Under the pieces are notes generated by a model. The model was given only the letters and a program-made list of their open reading frames with translations, did no database searches and had not been told where the DNA came from. Position numbers and translations under genes: made by a program. Source: Litorivita pollutaquae (GTDB lineage Bacteria; Pseudomonadota; Alphaproteobacteria; Rhodobacterales; Rhodobacteraceae). From it: 64,000 bases of DNA. Each line of letters starts with the position of its first letter. Position 1 is the first letter of the stretch. Shown piece after piece: positions 15,700-23,884 of this stretch. The DNA lies in the NCBI RefSeq assembly GCF_003205515.1, contig NZ_KZ826486.1:124001-188000 (forward strand). The letters are read 5' to 3'.

Positions 15700-18513
15700 A
15701 TGAGCTTGAATTTCGGGAAGGGATGCCACCTGCATCTGATCGACGGATCGGCCTTTATCTTTCGTGCCTATCACGCTCTGCCGCCGCTGACGCGCAAATC
15801 CGACGGGCTGCCCATCGGCGCCGTGGCGGGGTTTTGCAATATGCTGCAAAAATACATCGAGGAAGACAACGGTCCCGATGCGCCCACCCATGCGGCGGTG
15901 ATCTTCGACAAGGGCAGCCATACGTTTCGCAATGATATGTATGACCTCTACAAAGCCAACCGCGATGCGATGCCCGAAGATTTGCGCCCGCAAATGCCAC
16001 TCACGCGCCGCGCCACCGAAGCGTTTAACATCGCCTGCGAAGAGCTTGAAGGCTACGAGGCCGATGACATCATCGCCACGCTGGCCGTTCAGGCCCGCGA
16101 AGCGGGCGGGCGCGTCACCATCATCTCGTCGGATAAGGACCTGATGCAATTGGTTGGCGGCGGGATTGAAATGCTTGATGCAATGAAAAACCGCCGCATC
16201 GACGTCGAAGGCGTCGAAGAGAAATTCGGCGTCGGCCCCGACCGCGTTGTCGATGTGCAAGCCTTGGCCGGTGACAGCGTCGATAACGTCCCCGGTGCGC
16301 CCGGTATCGGGATCAAGACCGCCGCATTGCTGATCAACGAATATGGCGATCTGGAATCGCTGCTCGACCGCGCCGAAGAAATCAAACAACCCAAGCGTCG
16401 CCAGACCCTGATCGAGCACCGCGCGCAGATCGAATTGTCGAAAAAACTGGTGCAGCTCGACTGCAATACGCCGCTGGAATTCACGCTCGATGATCTCGAA
16501 GTGCGCGACCCCGAGCCCGACGTTTTGCTGCCCTTCCTGACAGAAATGGAGTTTCGCACCCTATCGAAACGCGTGGCCGACCGGTTTGGCCGAGAGGCCC
16601 CCGAAATCCAATCCGGCCCCGCGACCCCCAACGCCACCGATGCGCCCAGCACCCCCGAGCAGCCCGATTTCGCCGATGCGCACTATGAATGCGTCCGCGA
16701 TATGGCGGCGCTCGAAACATGGATCGGGCAGATCCGCAAACGCGGCTATGTCGCCGTCGACACCGAGACCACGGGCCTGAACGAGATGCGTGTTGATCTC
16801 GTCGGCATCTCGCTCTGTGTTGAGGCAGGCCATGCCTGCTATATCCCGCTGATCCACCGCGAAGGCGCCTCGGATGACCTCTTTGCCGAGGACAAATTGG
16901 CCGATGGGCAATTGCCAATTGCCGATGTTCTGGCGGCCCTGAAACCGGTTCTGGAGGATCCGGCGATCCTCAAGATCGGGCAGAACATGAAATATGACGC
17001 CAAGATTTTTGCGCGCAACGGAATAGACATCGCCCCCATCGACGACACGATGTTGATCTCTTATGCCCTGCATGCCGGGTTGCACGGGCATGGCATGGAC
17101 ACGCTGTCCGAACGGTACCTCGACCATACGCCGATCCCGATCAAACCACTGCTTGGGTCGGGCAAATCGGCACGCACGTTTGATTTGGTGCCCATCGACG
17201 AAGCGGTTCCCTACGCTGCCGAAGATGCCGATATCACCCTGCGCCTTTGGCAAACATTGAAACCGCGCTTGCATGCGGCCAAAGTCACCCGTGTTTACGA
17301 GAGGTTGGAACGCCCATTGGTGCCCGTATTGGCCGAAATGGAAATGCATGGCGTCAAAGTGGACCGTGATACGCTTTCGCGCATGTCCAACGCCTTTGCC
17401 CAAAAAATGGCGGGGCTTGAGGCAGAGATTCACGCCTTGGCTGGTCGCAGCTTCAACGTCGGATCGCCCAAGCAGCTGGGCGAGATTCTTTTTGACGAGA
17501 TGAGCCTTGAGGGCGGTAAAAAAGGCAAAACAGGCGCCTATGCCACCGGCGCCGATGTGCTCGAAGACCTTGCCGCAATGGGCCATGAGTTGCCCGCGCG
17601 CGTGCTGGATTGGCGCGGCCTCAGCAAGCTCAAATCCACCTATACCGACGCGCTGCAAGAACATATCAATCCCGAGACGGGGCGCGTCCATACTTCATAT
17701 CTCATCGCCGGGGCCAACACCGGACGCCTCGCGTCGTCGGACCCGAACCTGCAAAATATTCCCGTACGCTCCGAAGACGGCCGCCGCATCCGCGAAGCCT
17801 TTATCGCAGATGAGGGGAAAACCCTGATTTCGCTCGATTACAGCCAGATTGAATTGCGTATCCTTGCTCATATCGCGAATATAGACGCGCTAAAGCAGGC
17901 CTTCCGCGACGGTCAGGACATCCACGCGATGACCGCATCGGAAATGTTCGACGTGCCGCTGGACGAGATGACACCGGAGATTCGCCGCCAGGCCAAAGCC
18001 ATCAATTTCGGCGTGATCTATGGCATCTCCGGCTTTGGCCTTGCGCGCAACCTACGCATTCCGCGCAGCGAGGCGCAGGGCTTTATTGACCGCTATTTTG
18101 AACGTTTCCCCGGCATCAAACAATATATGAGCGACACCACCGAATTTGCCAAAGAGCACGGATTTGTGCGCACCCTTTTTGGGCGCACCATCCACACGCC
18201 GGAGATTGCCGCCAAAGGCCCCCGCGCCGGGTTTGCCAAACGCGCCGCAATCAACGCGCCCATCCAAGGCACCGCCGCCGACATCATCCGCCGCGCGATG
18301 ATCCGCATGCCGGACGCCATCAACGATCTGCCGTGCAAAATGCTGCTACAGGTCCACGATGAATTGATTTTCGAAGTCGATCACAGCGCAGCGGATCAAT
18401 TGATCGATGTGGCGCGCACGGTAATGCAAAATGCCGCCGATCCTGTGGTAAAACTCGACGTGCCGCTCATCGTAGATGCCGGCCGAGGCGCCAACTGGGC
18501 CGAGGCGCATTAA
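15700..18513 (+). CDS. polA: DNA polymerase I
   Basis: 937 residues with all three domains. 5' nuclease domain at 1-300 (DGSAFIFRAYHA, then EADDIIATL and SSDKDLMQLV). 3'-5' exonuclease domain from about 335 with intact catalytic Asp354 and Glu356 (VDTETTG), so it proofreads. Polymerase domain with motif A Asp713 (LDYSQIELR), motif B RRQAKAINFG, and motif C VHDE at 885-888. Performs Okazaki fragment processing and repair synthesis. Start supported by GAGG upstream. Transcription probably ends in the palindromic element immediately downstream. Confidence 0.98.
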   Translation: MSLNFGKGCHLHLIDGSAFIFRAYHALPPLTRKSDGLPIGAVAGFCNMLQKYIEEDNGPDAPTHAAVIFDKGSHTFRNDMYDLYKANRDAMPEDLRPQMPLTRRATEAFNIACEELEGYEADDIIATLAVQAREAGGRVTIISSDKDLMQLVGGGIEMLDAMKNRRIDVEGVEEKFGVGPDRVVDVQALAGDSVDNVPGAPGIGIKTAALLINEYGDLESLLDRAEEIKQPKRRQTLIEHRAQIELSKKLVQLDCNTPLEFTLDDLEVRDPEPDVLLPFLTEMEFRTLSKRVADRFGREAPEIQSGPATPNATDAPSTPEQPDFADAHYECVRDMAALETWIGQIRKRGYVAVDTETTGLNEMRVDLVGISLCVEAGHACYIPLIHREGASDDLFAEDKLADGQLPIADVLAALKPVLEDPAILKIGQNMKYDAKIFARNGIDIAPIDDTMLISYALHAGLHGHGMDTLSERYLDHTPIPIKPLLGSGKSARTFDLVPIDEAVPYAAEDADITLRLWQTLKPRLHAAKVTRVYERLERPLVPVLAEMEMHGVKVDRDTLSRMSNAFAQKMAGLEAEIHALAGRSFNVGSPKQLGEILFDEMSLEGGKKGKTGAYATGADVLEDLAAMGHELPARVLDWRGLSKLKSTYTDALQEHINPETGRVHTSYLIAGANTGRLASSDPNLQNIPVRSEDGRRIREAFIADEGKTLISLDYSQIELRILAHIANIDALKQAFRDGQDIHAMTASEMFDVPLDEMTPEIRRQAKAINFGVIYGISGFGLARNLRIPRSEAQGFIDRYFERFPGIKQYMSDTTEFAKEHGFVRTLFGRTIHTPEIAAKGPRAGFAKRAAINAPIQGTAADIIRRAMIRMPDAINDLPCKMLLQVHDELIFEVDHSAADQLIDVARTVMQNAADPVVKLDVPLIVDAGRGANWAEAH

Positions 18514-18532
18514 AGAAACAAAAACTTTCAGG

Positions 18533-18606
18533 CCTTCGGCGAGGATATTTCAGGAAAGCAGAAAGCGCGCAGCTCTTCTGCTTTCTCTGATGATCTCCGC
18601 CGGAGG
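18533..18606. repeat. palindromic element between convergent polA and HIT gene, probable bidirectional terminator
   Basis: An imperfect inverted repeat of about 31 bases per arm, with a perfect inner stem GAAAGCAGAA / TTCTGCTTTC (18554-18563 and 18576-18585) and outer arms CCTTCGGCG / CGCCGGAGG. It fills the space between two convergent genes, and the plus strand ends in a GTTTTT run just beyond. Similar CGGCGAGGATATTT-type sequences recur near gene ends in Rhodobacteraceae as far as I recall, so it may be a family member of a dispersed repeat. Confidence 0.6.
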
Positions 18607-18616
18607 TCGGGCGTTT

Positions 18617-19000
18617 TTACTCGGCTTTTTCCAACATCCGGCCCAAGCGGCGCCCGCCCATGATATGCATATGCAAATGCGGCACCTCTTGGATCCCTGC
18701 CTCGCCAGCATTTGAAATCGCGCGGAAGCCGCCAAAACCTGCGCCTGGTGCCACTTCCATGATCCGGCACACTTCACCGATCGCACGGGTGAAATCGACA
18801 ATCTCGGCATCCGTGGCGCTGTCGGCGAAATGATCATAGGTCACATATGGCCCTTTGGGGATCACCAAAACATGCACGGGCGCCTGTTCGGAAATGTCAT
18901 GGAATGCCAAGCTATGCTCGGTTTCCAGAATTGTCTTATTGGGGATTTCTCCGCGCAGGATTTTAGCGAAAATGTTTTGATCATCATAGACATAAGCCAT
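18617..19000 (-). CDS. HIT family nucleotide hydrolase (HinT-like)
   Basis: 127-residue histidine triad protein with the catalytic motif HLHMHIMGG (His108, His110, His112) and the usual FAKILRGEIP start. HinT-type enzymes hydrolyse AMP-lysine and other nucleoside phosphoramidates in the cytoplasm. Length and architecture are normal. Converges with polA; the glycosyltransferase gene lies 14 bases upstream of its start on the same strand, so they could share a transcript. Confidence 0.93.
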   Translation of the reverse strand: MAYVYDDQNIFAKILRGEIPNKTILETEHSLAFHDISEQAPVHVLVIPKGPYVTYDHFADSATDAEIVDFTRAIGEVCRIMEVAPGAGFGGFRAISNAGEAGIQEVPHLHMHIMGGRRLGRMLEKAE

Positions 19001-19014
19001 GCGTGTCCGTTCCT

Positions 19015-20592
19015 TTAGTCAGTAAACAAATGTGGCGTTTGAGCGATAGCATGGGCTTTGTCCGGCGCGATGGCAAGGAAATCAGCCAGCGGTTTGGTAT
19101 TTTCTTCCGGGCTGGCCGTTTGCCGGATACGGTACAAATATTCGAACCCTGCCGCGCGGATATGATCGCGTTCATAGATCATATCATTGCGGATGGTCGG
19201 CAACAGCCGATCCAGCGTCTCGGGCGAGGTTTGCTCGCCTGCCAATCCAACCCGTTTGGCATGGCCAACCAGATAATCGTCATCAAACACGCATTCGACA
19301 TCCAAAATCCGCGTGGCCGAACGGTCGGCATTGAAATCCTGCATCAACTCGACGTTGGACGGATCGAGGCAGATGATAAGTTGATCCGTATCATAGTAAT
19401 CAAACAACATCCGCATCAGGGCCCGGCGATGCCGGGTGCGCTTGCCCAAGGTGGATTGTATACCGCCCAAATCCGGTAGCTCGGTGCTTTCTTCATTAAA
19501 GAGATATTCAATCGCCGGCACATTGGTCACCTGCCGGATTCCACTCAACAACCGTTTGGCCACATGCCATTTCTTGCACACCACGATCATCAACTCGCGT
19601 TCGCGGCCAAAGGTGCTTTCGGTCTCCCAAAACCGTGTGGCAAAGCGCCGCCCGATACGGCCGCGCCCGGTGAGAAATTTAAACAGGCTGCGCCCTTCGT
19701 TGGAGACTTTGAACTCAACGCCTTCGGTTGCGTAAAGCCGCCCGAGGCGCCGCTTCAATTCATCAGCTTCGGCGCTGATCTTGCGGGCAAAGAGGAAATC
19801 CTGACCGAGTAACAGGTCATAGTGATCATTATAAAACGTCACCGGCATGCCATAATCGGTAAACATCAAGAACGTCAGCGTGCGATTTTCAATCTCGTTT
19901 TCCGGTACCAGATGGCGCACCAAGGTTTGGAAAAACGTTTCGTCGGGAATCCAGGTGGTGCGAAAGAACCGCATGACATCGCGGCGCTGTTTGGTGAATT
20001 CGAGGATCCACTCGATCGTCCGCCGGCGTAGGCACCACCATTGGCTGCCGATCATCATTTGCAAATCATGCGGCACATCGCGTTTGAGGCCAAGCCGCCG
20101 CTGCACATTCATAGAGGTATAGAACAATCGTTTATGCATGCGTTCATTGAAAAAATGACGGTAGGTCAGCCGCTCTTCTTTGATGCCGGTTTTGATCCAA
20201 TCACTGTCGAAATAATCAACGCTCTCGATGTAATCGCAGTCACGCCTGTCGAGGAATTCATGCACGTATTCCGCCGACTTAATTGCCATACAATCGCCCG
20301 ACAGCATATAAAAATTCGTGGCGCGCGGAAAGGCGTCGACCGCGGCCTCAACGGCATAAAGGGTCGCCTGTACAAGGCTCCATTCCCCCCATCCGCATTT
20401 GATCCGTGTACGCGCAAAGGTCACATTGGGGTTGTCGCCCAAAGCATCGCGAATTTTTTGGAAATCTTCGGGTTTGGCGCGAGCGTCAAAATGGATCGAC
20501 ATCACATCGCCCACCGCAGTCAACCGCTCCGCCTGCTTGATAATGGCGTCGGGATCCTTGTGACACAAAAGAATGAAGGCGATTTTTGCCAT
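19015..20592 (-). CDS. core-2/I-branching-type glycosyltransferase with C-terminal DUF5927-like domain
   Basis: 525 residues. Residues 1-240 match the Branch (GT14, beta-1,6-N-acetylglucosaminyltransferase / xylosyltransferase) fold: AFILLCHKDPDAI at the start, KCGWGEWSLVQATL, FYMLSGDCMAIK, then a GSQWWCL motif and a PDETFFQTL segment. The remaining 280 residues resemble the rhodobacterial DUF5927 extension, of unknown role. No signal peptide. Start at ATG 20592; the upstream in-frame TTG is less likely. Divergent from a sulfotransferase gene, a pairing that suggests a sulfated surface glycan; the acceptor is unknown. Confidence 0.85.
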   Translation of the reverse strand: MAKIAFILLCHKDPDAIIKQAERLTAVGDVMSIHFDARAKPEDFQKIRDALGDNPNVTFARTRIKCGWGEWSLVQATLYAVEAAVDAFPRATNFYMLSGDCMAIKSAEYVHEFLDRRDCDYIESVDYFDSDWIKTGIKEERLTYRHFFNERMHKRLFYTSMNVQRRLGLKRDVPHDLQMMIGSQWWCLRRRTIEWILEFTKQRRDVMRFFRTTWIPDETFFQTLVRHLVPENEIENRTLTFLMFTDYGMPVTFYNDHYDLLLGQDFLFARKISAEADELKRRLGRLYATEGVEFKVSNEGRSLFKFLTGRGRIGRRFATRFWETESTFGRERELMIVVCKKWHVAKRLLSGIRQVTNVPAIEYLFNEESTELPDLGGIQSTLGKRTRHRRALMRMLFDYYDTDQLIICLDPSNVELMQDFNADRSATRILDVECVFDDDYLVGHAKRVGLAGEQTSPETLDRLLPTIRNDMIYERDHIRAAGFEYLYRIRQTASPEENTKPLADFLAIAPDKAHAIAQTPHLFTD

Positions 20593-20740
20593 ACCGGAAA
20601 CCAATAGCCTCTATTTACGCAGATTGTTTACCTTGATAGAGGTGAACAAGCGTTGAATAAACCGTAATTCTCTGCTTTTTTAGTGAGATAGTAACTGCGG
20701 TCGCGGAAAAAAGCCGCAGAGCGATTGGAGACAGCACTTT

Positions 20741-21559
20741 ATGGGTTTTCCCGGAACATGGATGACGGAGAGCGAAAGCGTTGTCTATCGCGTGGTGCCG
20801 AAATGCGCTTGCTCGACCATTGGGCAAATCATGCATTACTCCGATCACGGCCGGTTTTTCGACGGCGATATTCATGACGCCCAAGAAGGGTTGCATAAAT
20901 GGGCGCTGGAGCAAAGCCAGCCAAAGATCGAAGCGAATGTAACCGCACATAAATCCTATGCCTTCACCTGTGTGCGCAATCCGTACACGCGCATCTTGTC
21001 GTCCTTTTTCGACAAGATTTGCGGGATTCAACGCAACGGCAAACGCTACCGTGGGAATCTGGTGCCGCTCTTGATCCAAAAATACGGGATCGACGTGGGT
21101 GGGCCGGACGGTCAGGACGAGTTTGACCAGATCCAAAGCTTTCGCCGGTTTTTGCTGTTCGCCCGCGATAGCATCCGGTGGCGCCGCCCGATGGAGCCCG
21201 ACATTCATTGGTCGGCCATGGCGGGGCATATCTCGACCTTTATTATCAATGGCGGTCACTACGATAAAATATTCTGGACCGAGCGCTTTAACGACGGGAT
21301 GCAAGACGTTCTCGATGCGATCGAAACACCCCATGCCGTCGACCTAGAAAACATTCCGCGGTTCAACGAAAGCGAAGGCCACGGGCCAAAACGCGCCCAT
21401 CCGGTCGAGGACTATTTTGACGATCTGTCGATGCATTTGGTCTATGAAATCTACAAGAAAGACTTCTTGCTGTTTCAATATGATGCAGAAGATCCGTCAA
21501 ACAAAATGCCGGTGGGCGAGATCGACCTCGATGAGGTGCATGCCAAGCTCGGAGACTGA
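20741..21559 (+). CDS. sulfotransferase family 2 protein
   Basis: 272 residues with the PAPS-binding motifs of the Sulfotransfer_2 family: the 5'-phosphosulfate loop VPKCACSTIG (Lys21 to Ser25) and the 3'-phosphate motif VRNPYTRILSSFF (Arg79, Ser87). Such enzymes move sulfate from PAPS onto carbohydrate hydroxyls. GGAG lies 10 bases before the ATG. It shares a divergent promoter region with the GT14-like gene, so a joint role in making a sulfated polysaccharide is likely but inferred. Confidence 0.85.
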   Translation: MGFPGTWMTESESVVYRVVPKCACSTIGQIMHYSDHGRFFDGDIHDAQEGLHKWALEQSQPKIEANVTAHKSYAFTCVRNPYTRILSSFFDKICGIQRNGKRYRGNLVPLLIQKYGIDVGGPDGQDEFDQIQSFRRFLLFARDSIRWRRPMEPDIHWSAMAGHISTFIINGGHYDKIFWTERFNDGMQDVLDAIETPHAVDLENIPRFNESEGHGPKRAHPVEDYFDDLSMHLVYEIYKKDFLLFQYDAEDPSNKMPVGEIDLDEVHAKLGD

Positions 21560-21678
21560 GCGGCACGGCTCCTATGGCCGTCACCTTCGGCAAAGCGCCC
21601 CCGCAAGTTTAGGTGATTTTTCTGCATTCCGGTAACGCGCTGTTAATGCTGGCTCCGCTACATACGACATAGGGAACA

Positions 21679-21870
21679 GGCGGAAGCGCCGATGACCCTG
21701 CAAGGCAGATCCTTCACGGGACTGCCTTGGCCCTCCAGAAGACTGCACGTGCGCAGAATGCCGCGTGGTGCCATTGCGCAAAATGCCTATGGCAAAATGA
21801 TACGGGAAACCCGTATCTTTACAAATCAAATGGCGCGGGGCGAGGCGGAAAGCCTTTCCCCGCGTTTTTT
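21679..21870 (+). ncRNA. candidate structured small RNA with Rho-independent terminator
   Basis: Within a 340-base gap the plus strand contains a run of hairpins: GGCG/CGCC (21679-21690); CAAGGCAG/CTGCCTTG with an inner TCC/GGA (21701-21729); TGCGC-AATG/CATT-GCGCA with an AG bulge (21750-21780); GATACGGG-AAA-CCCGTATC (21799-21817). The run ends in a G+C-rich terminator followed by six T (21834-21870). The plus-strand reading frame across it continues past the terminator and resembles no protein I know. I could not match it to 6S, SRP, RNase P or tmRNA. The 5' end is a guess. It could instead be a structured 3' UTR of the sulfotransferase mRNA. Confidence 0.55.
21834..21870 (+). terminator. 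intrinsic terminator of the candidate small RNA
   Basis: CGCGGGG (21834-21840) pairs with CCCCGCG (21858-21864); an inner AGGC/GCCT stem closes the loop, and TTTTTT follows at 21865-21870. The T run is only on the plus strand, so it acts on plus-strand transcripts, 30 bases before the convergent adenosine kinase stop. Confidence 0.8.
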
Positions 21871-21899
21871 GTGCGATATCAGCTGGGTCGCATGTGCAA

Positions 21900-22883
21900 T
21901 TAAGACAACCCGGCGGTGCGGAACAACGCCTTGAGATCGGCCTCAGGCCGCGCGCCATAATGGCCGATGACTTCCTGCGCCGCGACGCATCCCATCCGGC
22001 CCGACACCTCTAGCGATTGATCTGTGGCCAGACCATAAAGAAAACCGGCGGCGAATTGATCGCCCGCGCCGGTGGCATCAACCACTTTGACCGGGGTGAC
22101 CGGCACCGTGGCTTCCTCGTCGCCGCGCACCAACACCACATCGGACCCGCCACGCGTGCACACAACAAGACCCGCCTCGCGCGCCGCCTGTTCAAGCGCC
22201 GAGGAGAGATCGGTTTGATAAAGCGATTCCCATTCGTGCTCATTGCCGATGACATAATCGAGATCTTTGACCAAACGCCGGAAATCATCGCGGTGACGAT
22301 CGACGCAAAACGGATCAGAGAGAGAAATCCCCGCCATGCCGCCGCCGGTTTTGCACGCCTTGGCAGCCGCCTCAAACGCGGTCTTGCCCTTGTCTTTATC
22401 GTAAAGATATCCCTCAAGGAACAGCAGCGCCGCCGCTCCGGCAACTTCATCGGAAACGTCGTCGGGGCCAAGGTCTGCGGAAATGCCGAGATAGGTGTTC
22501 ATAGATCTCTCGCCATCGGGCGAGACAAAGATCATCGAGCGCGAGGTTGGCAAATCGCCGCCCTGCACCGGCGGGTTGACGAAATCCGTGCCGCCTTTGG
22601 CCATTTCATCGGCGTAAAACCGGCCCAGCGCATCATCGTGGACGCGCCCGATGAACCCCGTGGTCAGACCCAGATTACCCAACCCTGCCAGCGTATTGGC
22701 GACCGAACCGCCGGGCGCCTGCACCCGTTCTTTCATGGCGTCATAGAGCATCTCGCCACGCGCCTTTTCGATCAGCGTCATGATGCCCTTTTCAATCCCC
22801 ATCAGATCGAGAAAGCTATCGTCTGCGGGGCTGATCACATCGACAACCGCATTCCCGATTCCGACGACTTGGTATTTATTCAT
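21900..22883 (-). CDS. adenosine kinase, PfkB family
   Basis: 327-residue ribokinase-like enzyme that phosphorylates adenosine (or a related nucleoside) in purine salvage. PfkB signatures: the GGSVANTLAGLGNLG motif near 58-72 and the C-terminal DATGAGDQFAAGFLYG motif with the catalytic Asp near 281. The N-terminal GIGNAVVDVIS and substrate-lid region match alphaproteobacterial adenosine kinases. Its start overlaps the nth stop (ATGA), so it is the second gene of an nth-adk operon. Confidence 0.9.
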   Translation of the reverse strand: MNKYQVVGIGNAVVDVISPADDSFLDLMGIEKGIMTLIEKARGEMLYDAMKERVQAPGGSVANTLAGLGNLGLTTGFIGRVHDDALGRFYADEMAKGGTDFVNPPVQGGDLPTSRSMIFVSPDGERSMNTYLGISADLGPDDVSDEVAGAAALLFLEGYLYDKDKGKTAFEAAAKACKTGGGMAGISLSDPFCVDRHRDDFRRLVKDLDYVIGNEHEWESLYQTDLSSALEQAAREAGLVVCTRGGSDVVLVRGDEEATVPVTPVKVVDATGAGDQFAAGFLYGLATDQSLEVSGRMGCVAAQEVIGHYGARPEADLKALFRTAGLS

Positions 22884-23524
22884 AGGTTCTTTTCCTCAAA
22901 TTCACACAGGTCGCGTATCAGACACGTCCCACAAAGTGGTTTACGCGCCTTGCAAGTGTATCGTCCGTGCAAGATCATCCAGTGATGCGCGTGGCGTTGG
23001 AATTCGGCAGGGATTTGATCTTCGATGGCCCGTTCGACCACGACGACATCTTTGCCGGGGCAGACGCCGGAGCGGTTGCCGAAACGAAAGATATGGGTAT
23101 CGACGGCCTGCGCTGGCATGCCCCACCACATATTGAGCACCACATTGGCGGTCTTGCGCCCGACACCGGGCAGCGATTGCAATGCCGCACGGCTTGACGG
23201 GACCTCGCCGTCATAGTCGCGGACCAAAATCTCGCTCAACTTCATGACATTCTTGGCTTTTTGCCGGAACAAACCAATGGTTTTTATATGCTCCGTCAAC
23301 CCATCCAGGCCCAGATCAAGCATTTTTTGCGGCGTATCCACGATCTTGAATAACTTTGCCGTGGCTTTATTGACCCCCACATCCGTTGCCTGCGCCGACA
23401 GGGCCACCGCCACCACCAAGGTATAGGCATTGGTGTGGTCCAGCTCGCCTTTCGGCTCTGGCTCCGCTTCTGCAAAGCGCGAGAAAATCTCGTAGATGGT
23501 ATGATAATCAAGTTGCTTGGCCAT
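22880..23524 (-). CDS. nth: endonuclease III
   Basis: 214-residue DNA glycosylase/AP lyase of base excision repair for oxidised pyrimidines. Helix-hairpin-helix LPGVGRKTANVVLN with catalytic Lys124, catalytic Asp142 in VDTHIFR, and the [4Fe-4S] loop Cys191-x6-Cys198-x2-Cys201-x5-Cys207. ATG 23524 gives the family's normal N-terminus; the longer open frame adds 19 unconserved residues. Its stop overlaps the adenosine kinase start. Confidence 0.96.
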   Translation of the reverse strand: MAKQLDYHTIYEIFSRFAEAEPEPKGELDHTNAYTLVVAVALSAQATDVGVNKATAKLFKIVDTPQKMLDLGLDGLTEHIKTIGLFRQKAKNVMKLSEILVRDYDGEVPSSRAALQSLPGVGRKTANVVLNMWWGMPAQAVDTHIFRFGNRSGVCPGKDVVVVERAIEDQIPAEFQRHAHHWMILHGRYTCKARKPLCGTCLIRDLCEFEEKNL

Positions 23525-23884
23525 GATCGCTCTATGCCCGCCCTGCCCGCGCATGACAAGTTGCATGACGCGGCAAACCAAGCTTAGGGACAGTTCGGTG
23601 CGATTAGTGTTATAGCTTTCGGGGGGCTGATCCGACGTTTCTGGCCCTGATTAGGCTTTTGCCCACAAAGTGAGCGGGGCATCGGAATACATCTGAGGCG
23701 ATGACGCCAATGCCGCGCCTCATTTCCGGGTTTGTACCCGACACGATTTTGATAATCGCTGCGGATAAAACCCTATCTCTTGCCGCATAACCTCCGCCTG
23801 CGATCTCGGCCATTGCGCAATATTCGGGTCGCGTGGCATTAACGCTACGGCTAGGGTCGTGTCATCCCAGTATTGAGACAAACC
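23525..23884. other. 360-base divergent intergenic region with two short hairpins
   Basis: No credible gene. It lies between nth (minus) and the AraC-MGMT gene (plus) and must hold both promoters. Two hairpins stand side by side: TGAGGCG/CGCCTCA with a 15-base loop (23694-23722) and CGGGT-TTGT-ACCCG (23727-23740). Short reading frames crossing it show no recognisable protein. Confidence 0.5.

Noticed and set aside
21679-21870. Identification of the hairpin-rich gap as 6S RNA, SRP RNA, RNase P RNA or tmRNA
   Set aside because: The conserved cores I know (SRP GGAAG loop, RNase P GAGGAAAGTC, tmRNA tag ending in LAA, long 6S central bubble) are not recognisable.
21581-21958. Minus-strand ORF of 125 codons across the gap after the sulfotransferase gene
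   Set aside because: Overlaps the 3' end of the adenosine kinase gene in another frame, shows no family features and would run through the structured, terminator-ending region of the other strand.
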